Shown here in pieces: positions 1 to 6,285 of a stretch of DNA of 8,858 bases (its first letter is position 1; every line of letters starts with the position of its first letter). Position numbers and translations under genes: made by a program. The stretch is from Methylobacterium sp. (GTDB lineage Bacteria > Pseudomonadota > Alphaproteobacteria > Rhizobiales > Beijerinckiaceae), in assembly GCA_021154065.1 (NCBI GenBank), contig JAJKJG010000076.1:1-8858 (forward strand), given 5' to 3'. The notes below the pieces were generated by a model, which had not been told where the DNA came from, ran no database searches, and saw nothing but the letters and a program-made list of their open reading frames with translations.

Positions 1-34
1 CGCCGGATGTTGCGGCTGTCGTTTCGAGACTCAA
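1..34 (-). CDS. Possible 5' end of a minus-strand gene, cut by the window edge
   Basis: Only about eleven codons are visible, reading LSLETTAATSG after the initiator position, so no function can be given. The reason to call it is the ribosome binding site. On the minus strand a perfect AGGAGG lies a few bases before a TTG at 34-32, an ideal spacing. A GTG at 40-38 is in the same frame but overlaps the Shine-Dalgarno sequence. The frame stays open upstream to at least about position 75, where another GTG occurs, so the start is not settled. It would be transcribed in the same direction as the kinase gene that ends at 339. The sequence left of the window is needed to confirm it. Confidence 0.33.
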   Translation of the reverse strand, partial: MSLETTAATSG

Positions 35-40
35 GTTCAC

Positions 41-338
41 CTCCTCGGGGAGCCGCCCTTCGATCCGGCGCACGCGTCCTGCGTCGCCCGAAGGCGGCGA
101 TAAGGCATGCGGCTGATCTGGGGTCTTGACGAACGTCAGCGCTTTGAAACGCCACTCACGCTTTTACGACCTGTTAGGTATCTCAAAATCGCATAAAATT
201 TGAATGATACAAGAGAGTCGCACGGCTAAACTCGGCGTATGGTGAAAACTCGCCCGCCGTTGCTGAAGGGCGGCGTTCCACGGCAAGAATAGTAAAGATC
301 GTCGGTTAATCGAGGGCGCCAAGAGCACGTGCGCCGCC
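41..338. other. Intergenic region with an A+T-richer patch
   Basis: This gap lies between the kinase stop and the possible gene at the left edge. I see no convincing gene in it. Positions about 140-310 are clearly richer in A and T than the rest of the window, as expected for a promoter region serving the left gene. I could not pair convincing -35 and -10 boxes there. Small inverted repeats are present: TGACG-AA-CGTCA (127-138) and ACCT-GTT-AGGT (169-179). A 23-codon minus-strand open frame (108-37) ends in the Shine-Dalgarno sequence of the left gene. Downstream of the kinase, a weak five-base stem (315-319 with 331-335) has no following T-run, so no terminator is called. Confidence 0.5.
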
Positions 339-1769
339 TCAATGCGCGCCGCCGAGCGGGATGCGTATCTCGCAACGCAGTCCTGCTGGGGCGAAGTCGA
401 AATCGACCGAGCCACCGGCCTCCTGCTCGAGGCCGCGCTCGATCAGGCGCGAGCCGAAGCCCTTGCTCTTGCGCGGCTCGACCGGCGGGCCGCCGCGCTC
501 GATCCAGTTGAGGCGCACCTCGCCGCCGTTGATGCGGCGATCAACGCGCCAGCCGACCTCGACCCGGCCGGCGGGTTTCGACAGCGCGCCGTATTTCGCC
601 GCGTTGGTCAGCATCTCGTGGAAGACCATGCCGGCGACGAGCGCGGTCTTTGCCGGCAGCATGACCGGCTCGCCGTCGAGACGCACCCGCGCGGCACCGT
701 CGCCGTTGCGGTAGGCGGCGGCTTCGTTGGCGAGGATCTCGTGCAGCTCGGCGCCCTGCCACTCGCTTTCTGTGAGCAGATTGTGGGTCTTGGAGATGGC
801 GAGGAGGCGCGCCTCGAAGGCCTCGCTGAACTCCTCGATCGAGCCGGCGCCGCGCGCCGTCTGCGCGGCGATCGATTGCACCGTCGCCAACGTGTTCTTG
901 ACCCGATGATTGAGCTCGTTGAGGAGTAGCTCGCGGCGCTCCTCTGCGGTCTTGCGCTCAGTGACGTCCTGCGAGACGCCGACGAGACGCAGCGAACCAT
1001 CGTCCCGATCGATAGCCCGTCCGCGGATCTGCACGCAGTGCAGGCTGCCGTCGGGCCAGACCACCCGATACTCGCTGTCGAAGCTCGCGCGCTCGGCGAT
1101 CGACCGGCGGAGCCCCGCCGCCTGGCGCTCGCGCTCGTCGGGGTGCAGCGTGGCGACGAGATCCGCGTAGGAAAACGCTTCGTCGGGCGCCCGGCCGAAA
1201 TTCGCCTTGAAGGTCTCCGACGCGGTGAGCTCGCCGGTATCGACGGCGTATTCCCAGGCACCGAAATCGCCCGCCTCCATGGCAATGCGCAGCCTCGCCT
1301 CGCCTTCCGCGAGCGCGGCCGCGGCGCGCTCCTGCTGGATGAGGTAATCGCGGACCTGAAGCTGGCGGCGGCGCGCCCGCAACGCCGATTGCACCGCGCT
1401 GACGAGCGTCAGGCCGTGCAGCGGGCGCTCGAGGAACATCACGTTGCCGAGCACCTCGCTCAAATGCAGGTGCGGCAGGCCCTTGCGCAGCGCGTTCGCC
1501 TCGCGGGTCAGGACGACGAAGGGCGGGTCGGACCAGGGCGGGCGCTGGTCGAGATGCCGCTTGAGGCTGGCGAGATCCTGCCGCGAGAGCGCCTCCTCCT
1601 CGACGAGCGCGGCCCCGATGCCATCGCCGATCGATGCCGCAAAGGCTTCGTAGTCCGGGCAGATCCGGCAATCGATCTGGGCTCCCTTCAGGAGCCGGCA
1701 GGCGCTCTCCGCGTCGCGGCCGGTCGGGGCCAGGATGATGACCGGACCGGCGTCAGTCTTGCCCCTCAC
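339..1769 (-). CDS. PAS-containing HWE-family sensor histidine kinase with pseudo-receiver N-terminus
   Basis: A predicted soluble sensor kinase of 476 residues; no membrane segment is apparent. Residues about 9-130 have a receiver-like pattern, but the usual phospho-acceptor Asp position holds Glu57 and the conserved Lys is Arg115 (FLERP), so this domain probably cannot be phosphorylated. Residues about 157-280 form a PAS domain ending in the typical DVTERK. The dimerisation/phospho-acceptor helix carries ELNHRVKN with His288. The ATPase domain shows the HWE signature: His384 in the N-box (FHEMLTNAAKYG, Asn389) and Trp422-x-Glu424, with GFG at 437-439. In alphaproteobacteria, kinases of this and the related HisKA2 class often act on receivers such as PhyR; the partner here is unknown. 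The start is GTG, overlapping the kaiC stop in GTGA, with GGAG eight bases upstream. This implies translational coupling and a joint role with KaiC. Confidence 0.9.
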   Translation of the reverse strand: MRGKTDAGPVIILAPTGRDAESACRLLKGAQIDCRICPDYEAFAASIGDGIGAALVEEEALSRQDLASLKRHLDQRPPWSDPPFVVLTREANALRKGLPHLHLSEVLGNVMFLERPLHGLTLVSAVQSALRARRRQLQVRDYLIQQERAAAALAEGEARLRIAMEAGDFGAWEYAVDTGELTASETFKANFGRAPDEAFSYADLVATLHPDERERQAAGLRRSIAERASFDSEYRVVWPDGSLHCVQIRGRAIDRDDGSLRLVGVSQDVTERKTAEERRELLLNELNHRVKNTLATVQSIAAQTARGAGSIEEFSEAFEARLLAISKTHNLLTESEWQGAELHEILANEAAAYRNGDGAARVRLDGEPVMLPAKTALVAGMVFHEMLTNAAKYGALSKPAGRVEVGWRVDRRINGGEVRLNWIERGGPPVEPRKSKGFGSRLIERGLEQEAGGSVDFDFAPAGLRCEIRIPLGGAH

Positions 1770-3286
1770 GTCTGGGGCTCCGCCGCTTGGCCGCGCATGA
1801 GGCCTCCTGCCCCGCCGACATAGCGCGGCACGCCGGTCAGCACGCCCTCGAAGTCCGTGAGCGGCGCGCCGACCTTGATGCCGCTCGCGCCCATCGTGAA
1901 CTCGCGGATCGTGTCCTCGTGCGCGCCGCCGCGGTTCTTGATCACCGACACCGCCTTGCGGATGCGCCCTCCGGACTCGAAGAACCGCAGCAGCAGCACC
2001 GCGTCGGCGATATAGCTGATGTTGAGCGTCGATTGCATGTTGCCGACGAGGCCGAGCTGGGGACTGATCAGGAACGTCGCGACGCCAACTTGGCTGAGGT
2101 AGGACAGGAGCTCGTGCACCTGCAGCAGCAGCTGCTTCTCCTCGGGCATCGCCGCCATGTACCCGGTCAGGCTGTCGATGACGATCACCCGGGCGCCGAC
2201 CCGTTCCACGTCCTGGCGCACGATCCAGGCGAACTCGCCCGGCGCGAGCTCGGCCGGATCGAGCTGGCGCAGCGACACGAGGCCGGCCCGGATCTGCGGC
2301 TCGATGTCGATGCCGAGCTTCTTCGAGCGCGTGATCAGCGTCCCGGCGCGCTCGTCGAACTCATAGATCGCGCTGCGCTCGCCGCGGTGGGCGGCGGCCA
2401 GCATGTATTGCAGCGCGATCGAGGTCTTGCCGATGCCGGCCGGCCCGAGGACGAGCGTGCTCGTGCCCCGCAGCGGGCCGCCATCGAGGAGCGCGTCGAG
2501 CTCGGGCACGCCGCTCTCGATCTGCTCGGTCAGGAAATCGCGGTGATGGTGGGCGGCGACGAGCCGCGGGAAGACGTCGAGTCCGCCCGGGCGGATGACG
2601 TAATCGTGCCAGCCTTCGAGGAAGGCCGAGCCGCGCATCTTTTGCACCTCGATGCGCCGCCGCGCGGCGCCGAACTCCATCGTCAGGCGCTCGAGCGCGA
2701 TGACGCCGTGGCAGATGCTGTGCAGCTGCAGATCGGTAGGGCCGCCGGTGAGGTCATCGAGCAGCAGCACCGTGCAGTCCTGGCCCGTGAAGTATTGCTT
2801 GAGGGCGAGAATCTGGCGCCGGTAGCGCAGCGGGTCCTGGGCGAGAAGCCGCATCTCGGACAGGCTATCGAAGACGACGCGCTTCGGCTGCACCACCTTC
2901 ACCTTGTCGAGGATCGCCTTCATGGTCTCGCCAAGCTCGACCTCCCAGGGATGGAGCAGCGTCTGCTCCTGGTCGAGCGATAGGGCCCTCTCGGCCGAGG
3001 CGAACTCGAACAGGTCGATACCGTCGAGCGACCAGTGATGGCTCGTGGCGACGGCGCGCAGCTCCTCCTCGGACTCGGAGAGCGTGACGTAGAGCCCGGC
3101 CTCGCCGAGGTGGCGGCCCTCGAGCAGAAACTGCAGCGCCAGCGTGGTCTTGCCGGCGCCGGGCGCGCCCTCGACGAGATAGACGCGATTGGCGAGCAAG
3201 CCGCCGCGCAGCACGTCGTCGAGGCCGATGATGCCCGTTGAGGCGCGGGGCGGGCTCTTCAGCACGGCGGGATGAGCGTCGTTCAT
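1766..3286 (-). CDS. kaiC: KaiC-family double-domain ATPase
   Basis: A cytosolic RecA-superfamily protein of 506 residues with two tandem KaiC domains, close to the usual KaiC length. Domain 1 (about 15-245) has Walker A GAPGAGKTT (40-48) and a Walker B strand ending at Asp140. Domain 2 (about 250-485) has Walker A GPAGIGKTS (281-289) and Walker B VIVIDSL with Asp371. Acidic residues suited to catalysis follow the first strands (Glu71; Asp311-Glu312). In cyanobacterial KaiC the domain-2 phosphosites are adjacent Ser and Thr. By my alignment the equivalents here are Ser424 and Tyr425, inside NISYIAD. No kaiA or kaiB is nearby, so a signalling or stress role with the coupled HWE kinase is more likely than a full clock. 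ATG 3286 is preferred: GAAGG lies just upstream and a possible EcfG promoter leaves a sensible leader. A TTG at 3337 would add 17 unconserved-looking residues. Confidence 0.88.
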   Translation of the reverse strand: MNDAHPAVLKSPPRASTGIIGLDDVLRGGLLANRVYLVEGAPGAGKTTLALQFLLEGRHLGEAGLYVTLSESEEELRAVATSHHWSLDGIDLFEFASAERALSLDQEQTLLHPWEVELGETMKAILDKVKVVQPKRVVFDSLSEMRLLAQDPLRYRRQILALKQYFTGQDCTVLLLDDLTGGPTDLQLHSICHGVIALERLTMEFGAARRRIEVQKMRGSAFLEGWHDYVIRPGGLDVFPRLVAAHHHRDFLTEQIESGVPELDALLDGGPLRGTSTLVLGPAGIGKTSIALQYMLAAAHRGERSAIYEFDERAGTLITRSKKLGIDIEPQIRAGLVSLRQLDPAELAPGEFAWIVRQDVERVGARVIVIDSLTGYMAAMPEEKQLLLQVHELLSYLSQVGVATFLISPQLGLVGNMQSTLNISYIADAVLLLRFFESGGRIRKAVSVIKNRGGAHEDTIREFTMGASGIKVGAPLTDFEGVLTGVPRYVGGAGGLMRGQAAEPQT

Positions 3287-3353
3287 GGCCTTCGGAGAAT
3301 TGGAAGAGACGGCGGACCAAGCCTGCGCCGCCGGCAAGCCGTTTCCACACCAT

Positions 3354-3379
3354 AACCAGAACGGTCAAGGTCCGGTTCC
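3354..3379 (-). promoter_or_regulatory. Candidate EcfG (general stress sigma) promoter for kaiC-kinase operon
   Basis: On the minus strand GGAAC (3379-3375) is followed after 18 bases by GTT (3356-3354). Alphaproteobacterial EcfG promoters are described as GGAAC, about 17-18 bases, then (C)GTT; here a G precedes GTT. The element lies about 70 bases before the kaiC ATG and points towards it. A TTGACC inside the spacer has no matching -10 at normal spacing. The match is short and could be chance, but the location and the HWE kinase context fit. Confidence 0.45.
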
Positions 3380-3579
3380 CGGGGCACCTCACGATAACCG
3401 GGGATGGCGAAAGCCAAGAACGAGGGCTCGCCTTCCGCAGCGGACTTCCTCGAGAGCCGGCGAAGTAAGTACGGCTTAAGACATCCAATCTAGGCTGCCC
3501 TCGTTTGGTGCGGCGCGTTGGGCGGCAAGGCTCCGGAATACTTCGAGACGGTCGAGCAACCGCGATGCAAGGCCTTGCC

Positions 3580-4674
3580 ATGCCGCCTCACGCCGGCGGC
3601 TCCGCCGCCCAGACCGTGGTGCTCGTCACGGACCGCCCGAACCCGAATGTCGCCCTCAGCGATGCCCTGCACGCGGTGGCCGATATCACGGTCGTCGGGC
3701 CGGAGGAGGATTGGAGCCGACAGGGGCCGCTTGCCGCCGTCGTCGCCGACCTCACGCTCGGGCGTGCGCAATCGGTGAATTGCCTGCGCCGGCTTCAGCT
3801 CCGCTACGCCGGCGCGGCGCTGCCGCTGTTGTGCCTGCTGCGGCAGGTCACCCGCGAGGCGGTGCTCCAGGCAAAGGCGCTTGGCGCCGACGCCTGCATG
3901 CCGGCCGATGCCGCGCCCGAAACCGTGACGCACGCGCTCGTCAAGATCCTGAGCCCGGAGCAGTCGGTTCCCGACCGCCTGATCCAGGTCTCGGCGGCAC
4001 GGACCGGGGACATTCTCGGCGGGCTCTTCCGCGCCGCGCAGGACGGGGTTGCGCCAAGCATGGCGCTCGTCGAGCGCGGCCTCGATCCGGTTCTCGACGC
4101 CATGGCGGCGGGCGGCCTCAGCCGCTGGCTCGACACTGTATGGGCCTACGACGACGGCACCTACCAGCACTGTCTCCTCGTCGCCGGCCTCGCCGCGAAC
4201 TTCGCCCAGCATCTCGGCTTCTCGCGCCCCGATCAGCGCCGCCTGACGCGCGCCGCGCTCGTCCACGACGTCGGCAAGGCCCGGATCCCCTACGCCATCC
4301 TCAACAAGCCTGGGCGGCTCGACGATGCCGAGCAGGCGATCATGCGCACCCATCCGGCCGCCGGCTTCGAGCTCCTCCGCGACGGCGGTGAATGCGATCC
4401 GGTGACGCTCGACGCGGTGCGCCACCATCACGAGATGCTCGACGGCTCGGGGTATCCCGACGGCCTGCGCGGCCCCGAGATCGGCGACCTCGTCCGGCTC
4501 TTGACGATCTGCGACATCTACGCCGCCCTGACCGAGCGCCGCGCCTACAAGCCGCCGCTCCCGGGCGAGGACGCGCTCGCGATCCTCGCCGGGATGGGCG
4601 GCAAGCTCGAGATCAGGCTCGTCGCGGCCTTCGGCGATTCGATCCGCGCCGGCGCGCTCGCCAGCGCCGCCTAG
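3580..4674 (+). CDS. Cyclic-di-GMP phosphodiesterase, degenerate receiver plus HD-GYP domain
   Basis: A 364-residue cytosolic protein predicted to hydrolyse cyclic-di-GMP. Residues about 10-125 look like a receiver: Asp57 sits where the phospho-acceptor would be (AAVVADLTL), but the conserved Thr/Ser is Leu and the conserved Lys is Met107, so normal phosphorelay is doubtful. Residues about 190-355 are HD-GYP with all key motifs: His197 (YQH), His229-Asp230 (LVHDVGKARIP), HHExxDGxGYPxGL at 283-296, and D312-IYAALTERRAYKPP. The catalytic half therefore appears intact. ATG 3580 is chosen because AAGG lies seven bases before it. ATG 3565, GTG 3508 and TTG 3505 are in-frame alternatives with poorer sites. 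The gene is divergent from the kaiC-kinase pair across a 293-base gap, which suggests shared control. No terminator with a T-run was seen after it. Confidence 0.9.
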   Translation: MPPHAGGSAAQTVVLVTDRPNPNVALSDALHAVADITVVGPEEDWSRQGPLAAVVADLTLGRAQSVNCLRRLQLRYAGAALPLLCLLRQVTREAVLQAKALGADACMPADAAPETVTHALVKILSPEQSVPDRLIQVSAARTGDILGGLFRAAQDGVAPSMALVERGLDPVLDAMAAGGLSRWLDTVWAYDDGTYQHCLLVAGLAANFAQHLGFSRPDQRRLTRAALVHDVGKARIPYAILNKPGRLDDAEQAIMRTHPAAGFELLRDGGECDPVTLDAVRHHHEMLDGSGYPDGLRGPEIGDLVRLLTICDIYAALTERRAYKPPLPGEDALAILAGMGGKLEIRLVAAFGDSIRAGALASAA

Positions 4675-4813
4675 CGCGCCACCGGCGGGGAGGCCTCCGG
4701 CACGGCCACGCTTTGGCCTCGAAATCACCCCGGAATGACCCCCGTTCGACAAGATCGGGTGAACCATTGCGCCCTCAAATGTGCGGCGGGACGGTCGGAG
4801 GGTGGGCAGGTCG

Positions 4814-5041
4814 ATGCGGCGTATTTCGAGCGCAGAGTTGGTGCGGCATTTCAGCGTGCATTCGGACGTGGCGCTGCACGAGCCCGTCGTGATCACCCGC
4901 AACGGCCGCGACCGGCTGGTGCTCCTCAGCGTCGCGCAGCTGCGCGAGCTCCTGGCGCGCGCGCTCGAGCGGACGCAGGACCCGTCGGCAAAGCTCGCGC
5001 TCGAGGACGAGCTCGAGGCGTTCCTATCGAGCGCGGCTTAG
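4814..5041 (+). CDS. Phd/YefM-family antitoxin-like protein
   Basis: A 75-residue protein whose N-terminal half fits the Phd/YefM antitoxin fold: ISSAELVRHFS, then EPVVITRNGRDRLVLLS, then a helix VAQLREL. Family members bind DNA as dimers with this N-terminal part and neutralise a toxin with the C-terminal tail, here acidic and helical (about 53-75). ATG 4814 is preferred because the domain begins there and GGAGGG (4797-4802) and AGG (4808-4810) lie upstream. An in-frame ATG at 4781 would add eleven arginine-rich residues. No RelE-, Doc- or PIN-like toxin follows: the next 168 bases hold only a tiny hydrophobic frame, then an opposing gene. It may be an orphan antitoxin or a stand-alone regulator. 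Confidence 0.78.
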   Translation: MRRISSAELVRHFSVHSDVALHEPVVITRNGRDRLVLLSVAQLRELLARALERTQDPSAKLALEDELEAFLSSAA

Positions 5042-5076
5042 CGCGCGGCGCGGCCCGCGCTCCGCGAGTTCGCCCG

Positions 5077-5154
5077 ATGCGCGCGCTCGACATGCTGATG
5101 CTCGCGACCAGCCTCGGCCTCGTCTGCTTCGCCTGGGCGGTCGCGCGCTGGTAA
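5077..5154 (+). CDS. Possible 25-residue single-span membrane peptide
   Basis: This short frame starts with ATG and encodes a 25-residue peptide that is almost wholly one hydrophobic segment (MLMLATSLGLVCFAWAVA, residues 6-23). Its ends are polar or basic (MRALD and RW). It begins 35 bases after the antitoxin gene on the same strand. The upstream GCGAG is a weak ribosome binding site, and a frame this short can arise by chance. I cannot assign a function. Tiny hydrophobic peptides occur as small accessory subunits of membrane complexes or as type I toxins, but nothing here distinguishes these. Confidence 0.3.
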   Translation: MRALDMLMLATSLGLVCFAWAVARW

Positions 5155-5209
5155 GCGGCGCGCCGAAGTGGCCGCTCCGCCCCCTCCCCGTCCATCGCGG
5201 CGCATCGCC

Positions 5210-5995
5210 TCAGCACACCCCCGTCAGCTCGCCGAGCACCTCGGCCAGCTCCGGCGTGCACGCCAGAATCGCGTTCCCCTTCGTCAGCCCCTCCCCCGCC
5301 AGATAATCGTTCACCCAGCCGCCGGCCTCGCGCACCAGCACCAAGCCCGCCAGCGCGTCCCAGGCGTTCATGTGGAGCTCGACATAGGCTTCCATGCGCC
5401 CGGCGGCGACGTAGGCGAGCGCGAGGGCGCCGGAGCCGCCGCGGCGGACGGCGGCGCCGGCCTGCTTCAGGCGCGCGACGACGCCGACGTAAGCCTCGAG
5501 CGGAACGCGGGTCGACCAGCCGGCCTCGATCGTCGCCTGGGCGATGTCGCCAAGGCCGCTGACCCGGATGATCTCGCCGTCGAGCGTCGCGCCGCGTCCG
5601 CGCGCCGCGGCGTAGAGCTGGTTGTGGGCGGGGTCGTAGATGACGCCGATCAGCGCCTCGCCGGCGCGGACAAAGCCAAGCGAGACGCAGTAATGCGGGA
5701 TGCCGCGGGCGAAGTTCGCGGTGCCGTCGATCGGGTCGACGACCCAGGCGCCCTGGCCGGATTGGCCCAACGCGCCGCCCTCCTCCTCGCCGAAGAAGGC
5801 GTCCTCGGGGAACGCCTCGTGCAGGCGCAGCCGGATCAGCGCCTCGACCTCGGCGTCGCTTGCAAGCACGTAGTCCTGCGGGCCCTTGAAGGCGATGGCG
5901 AGCGCCGAAGGACGGTCGTGGAAGCGCCGGCGGGCGAGCGCGCCGGCCTCGCGCGCAATCGCCGAGGCGGCGAGAAGCCGGTGCTCGAGATCCAT
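5210..5995 (-). CDS. Inositol monophosphatase family protein
   Basis: A 261-residue Mg2+-dependent phosphatase of the IMPase/FBPase/CysQ superfamily, the usual length for IMPases. Metal and substrate residues are visible: FGEE with Glu70, the signature WVVDPIDGT with Asp87 and Asp90, and the C-terminal WD motif at Trp212-Asp213 (NAWDALAG). The likely reaction is removal of phosphate from inositol 1-phosphate. Bisphosphate nucleotidase or histidinol-phosphatase activity cannot be excluded from motifs alone. ATG 5995 is chosen because the protein then begins as family members do (MDLEHRLL). The longer start at 6070 adds 25 unconserved-looking residues and lies inside an operator-like palindrome at a probable promoter -10. 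The gene is divergent from the RpiR-type regulator. The shared operator motif suggests co-control with inositol genes. Confidence 0.88.
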   Translation of the reverse strand: MDLEHRLLAASAIAREAGALARRRFHDRPSALAIAFKGPQDYVLASDAEVEALIRLRLHEAFPEDAFFGEEEGGALGQSGQGAWVVDPIDGTANFARGIPHYCVSLGFVRAGEALIGVIYDPAHNQLYAAARGRGATLDGEIIRVSGLGDIAQATIEAGWSTRVPLEAYVGVVARLKQAGAAVRRGGSGALALAYVAAGRMEAYVELHMNAWDALAGLVLVREAGGWVNDYLAGEGLTKGNAILACTPELAEVLGELTGVC

Positions 5996-6058
5996 GCTTG
6001 AGGCCACGCCACGCTCCACACGGACGTGCCGGAACAAAGTGTCCGGCGCTTGCGGTTT

Positions 6059-6074
6059 TGGAACGTTCATTCCA
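6059..6074. promoter_or_regulatory. Candidate IolR-type operator, perfect TGGAA-N6-TTCCA
   Basis: A perfect inverted repeat with five-base arms and a six-base centre (CGTTCA). It matches exactly the GGAA-N6-TTCC motif I recall for the RpiR-type inositol regulator IolR of Sinorhizobium meliloti. It sits between the phosphatase gene and the divergent RpiR-family gene, over the probable -10 of the phosphatase promoter. A weaker copy, GGAA-N6-GTCC, lies at 6031-6044, 29 bases away centre to centre. Confidence 0.6.
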
Positions 6075-6095
6075 TTGTCGGACGCGCGCTGTCAA
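6066..6095 (-). promoter_or_regulatory. Probable promoter of the inositol monophosphatase gene
   Basis: On the minus strand a perfect TTGACA -35 box (6095-6090) is followed after 18 bases by AATGAA (6071-6066), which matches TATAAT at three of six positions. The -10 lies inside the 16-base operator-like palindrome, so a bound repressor would block polymerase. Transcription would start near 6060, downstream of the ATG at 6070, giving a leader of roughly 65 bases before ATG 5995. Confidence 0.45.
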
Positions 6096-6142
6096 TTGCT
6101 GGCGCAGTGGCGGCGGGGCGCGGCCGGTGGCCCGCAACGAGG

Positions 6143-6185
6143 CCGGTGCAATGAGGTGAAACGGGTGAAACGCGCGTTGCACCGG
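6143..6185. repeat. Nine-base inverted repeat enclosing a nine-base tandem repeat
   Basis: Arms CCGGTGCAA (6143-6151) and TTGCACCGG (6177-6185) are perfectly complementary, with a 25-base loop. Inside the loop GGTGAAACG occurs twice with no gap (6155-6163 and 6164-6172). It lies in the non-coding region before the RpiR-family gene. It could be a regulator-binding array or a leader-RNA structure; its role is not known. Confidence 0.55.
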
Positions 6186-6191
6186 ACCGAA

Positions 6192-6223
6192 AGAGCGGAC
6201 GCGCCGTCCGGCAGAGCGGACGG
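6192..6223. repeat. Overlapping, mutually exclusive hairpins with 21-base direct repeat
   Basis: AGAGCGGACG occurs at 6192-6201 and again at 6213-6222, exactly 21 bases apart. The intervening CGTCCG (6205-6210) can pair either with CGGACG before it (6196-6201, three-base loop) or, as CCGTCCG (6204-6210), with CGGACGG after it (6217-6223, six-base loop). Only one hairpin can form at a time. The end of the element is about 60 bases before the RpiR-family start codon. Confidence 0.5.
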
Positions 6224-6285
6224 CCGACTCCGGGCGGCCGGGGGCCGATTGGGGGCCTGCGCCGGCGGCGCGGTATCGGGAGAAT

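Noticed and set aside
126..131. TTGACG as a plus-strand -35 box
   Set aside because: No -10-like sequence at 16-18 bases and no plus-strand gene downstream until 3580.
164..415. 83-residue minus-strand frame in the left intergenic region
   Set aside because: Overlaps the 3' end of the kinase, shows no recognisable domain, and has no clear ribosome site.
1787..2983. 398-residue plus-strand open frame opposite kaiC
   Set aside because: Composition-driven shadow; the minus-strand frame has both Walker A and B pairs.
4689..4698. Palindrome GGAGGCCTCC after the HD-GYP gene
   Set aside because: No loop, no T-run and no second copy; not enough to call a terminator or operator.
3490..4902. 470-residue open frame antisense to the HD-GYP gene
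   Set aside because: Arginine-, glycine- and alanine-rich translation with no family pattern; typical mirror frame of a G+C-rich gene, while the plus strand has intact HD-GYP motifs.
5154..5176. Stem AGCGGC/GCCGCT as a bidirectional terminator between the small frame and the phosphatase
   Set aside because: Six-base stem with an 11-base loop and no T-run on either strand; such stems are common in G+C-rich sequence.
6031..6057. GGAAC-N19-GTT on the plus strand, a possible EcfG promoter towards the RpiR-family gene
   Set aside because: Spacer one base longer than typical and more than 220 bases from the start codon, inside the phosphatase leader; the GGAAC is as well explained as part of a weak second operator copy (6031-6044).
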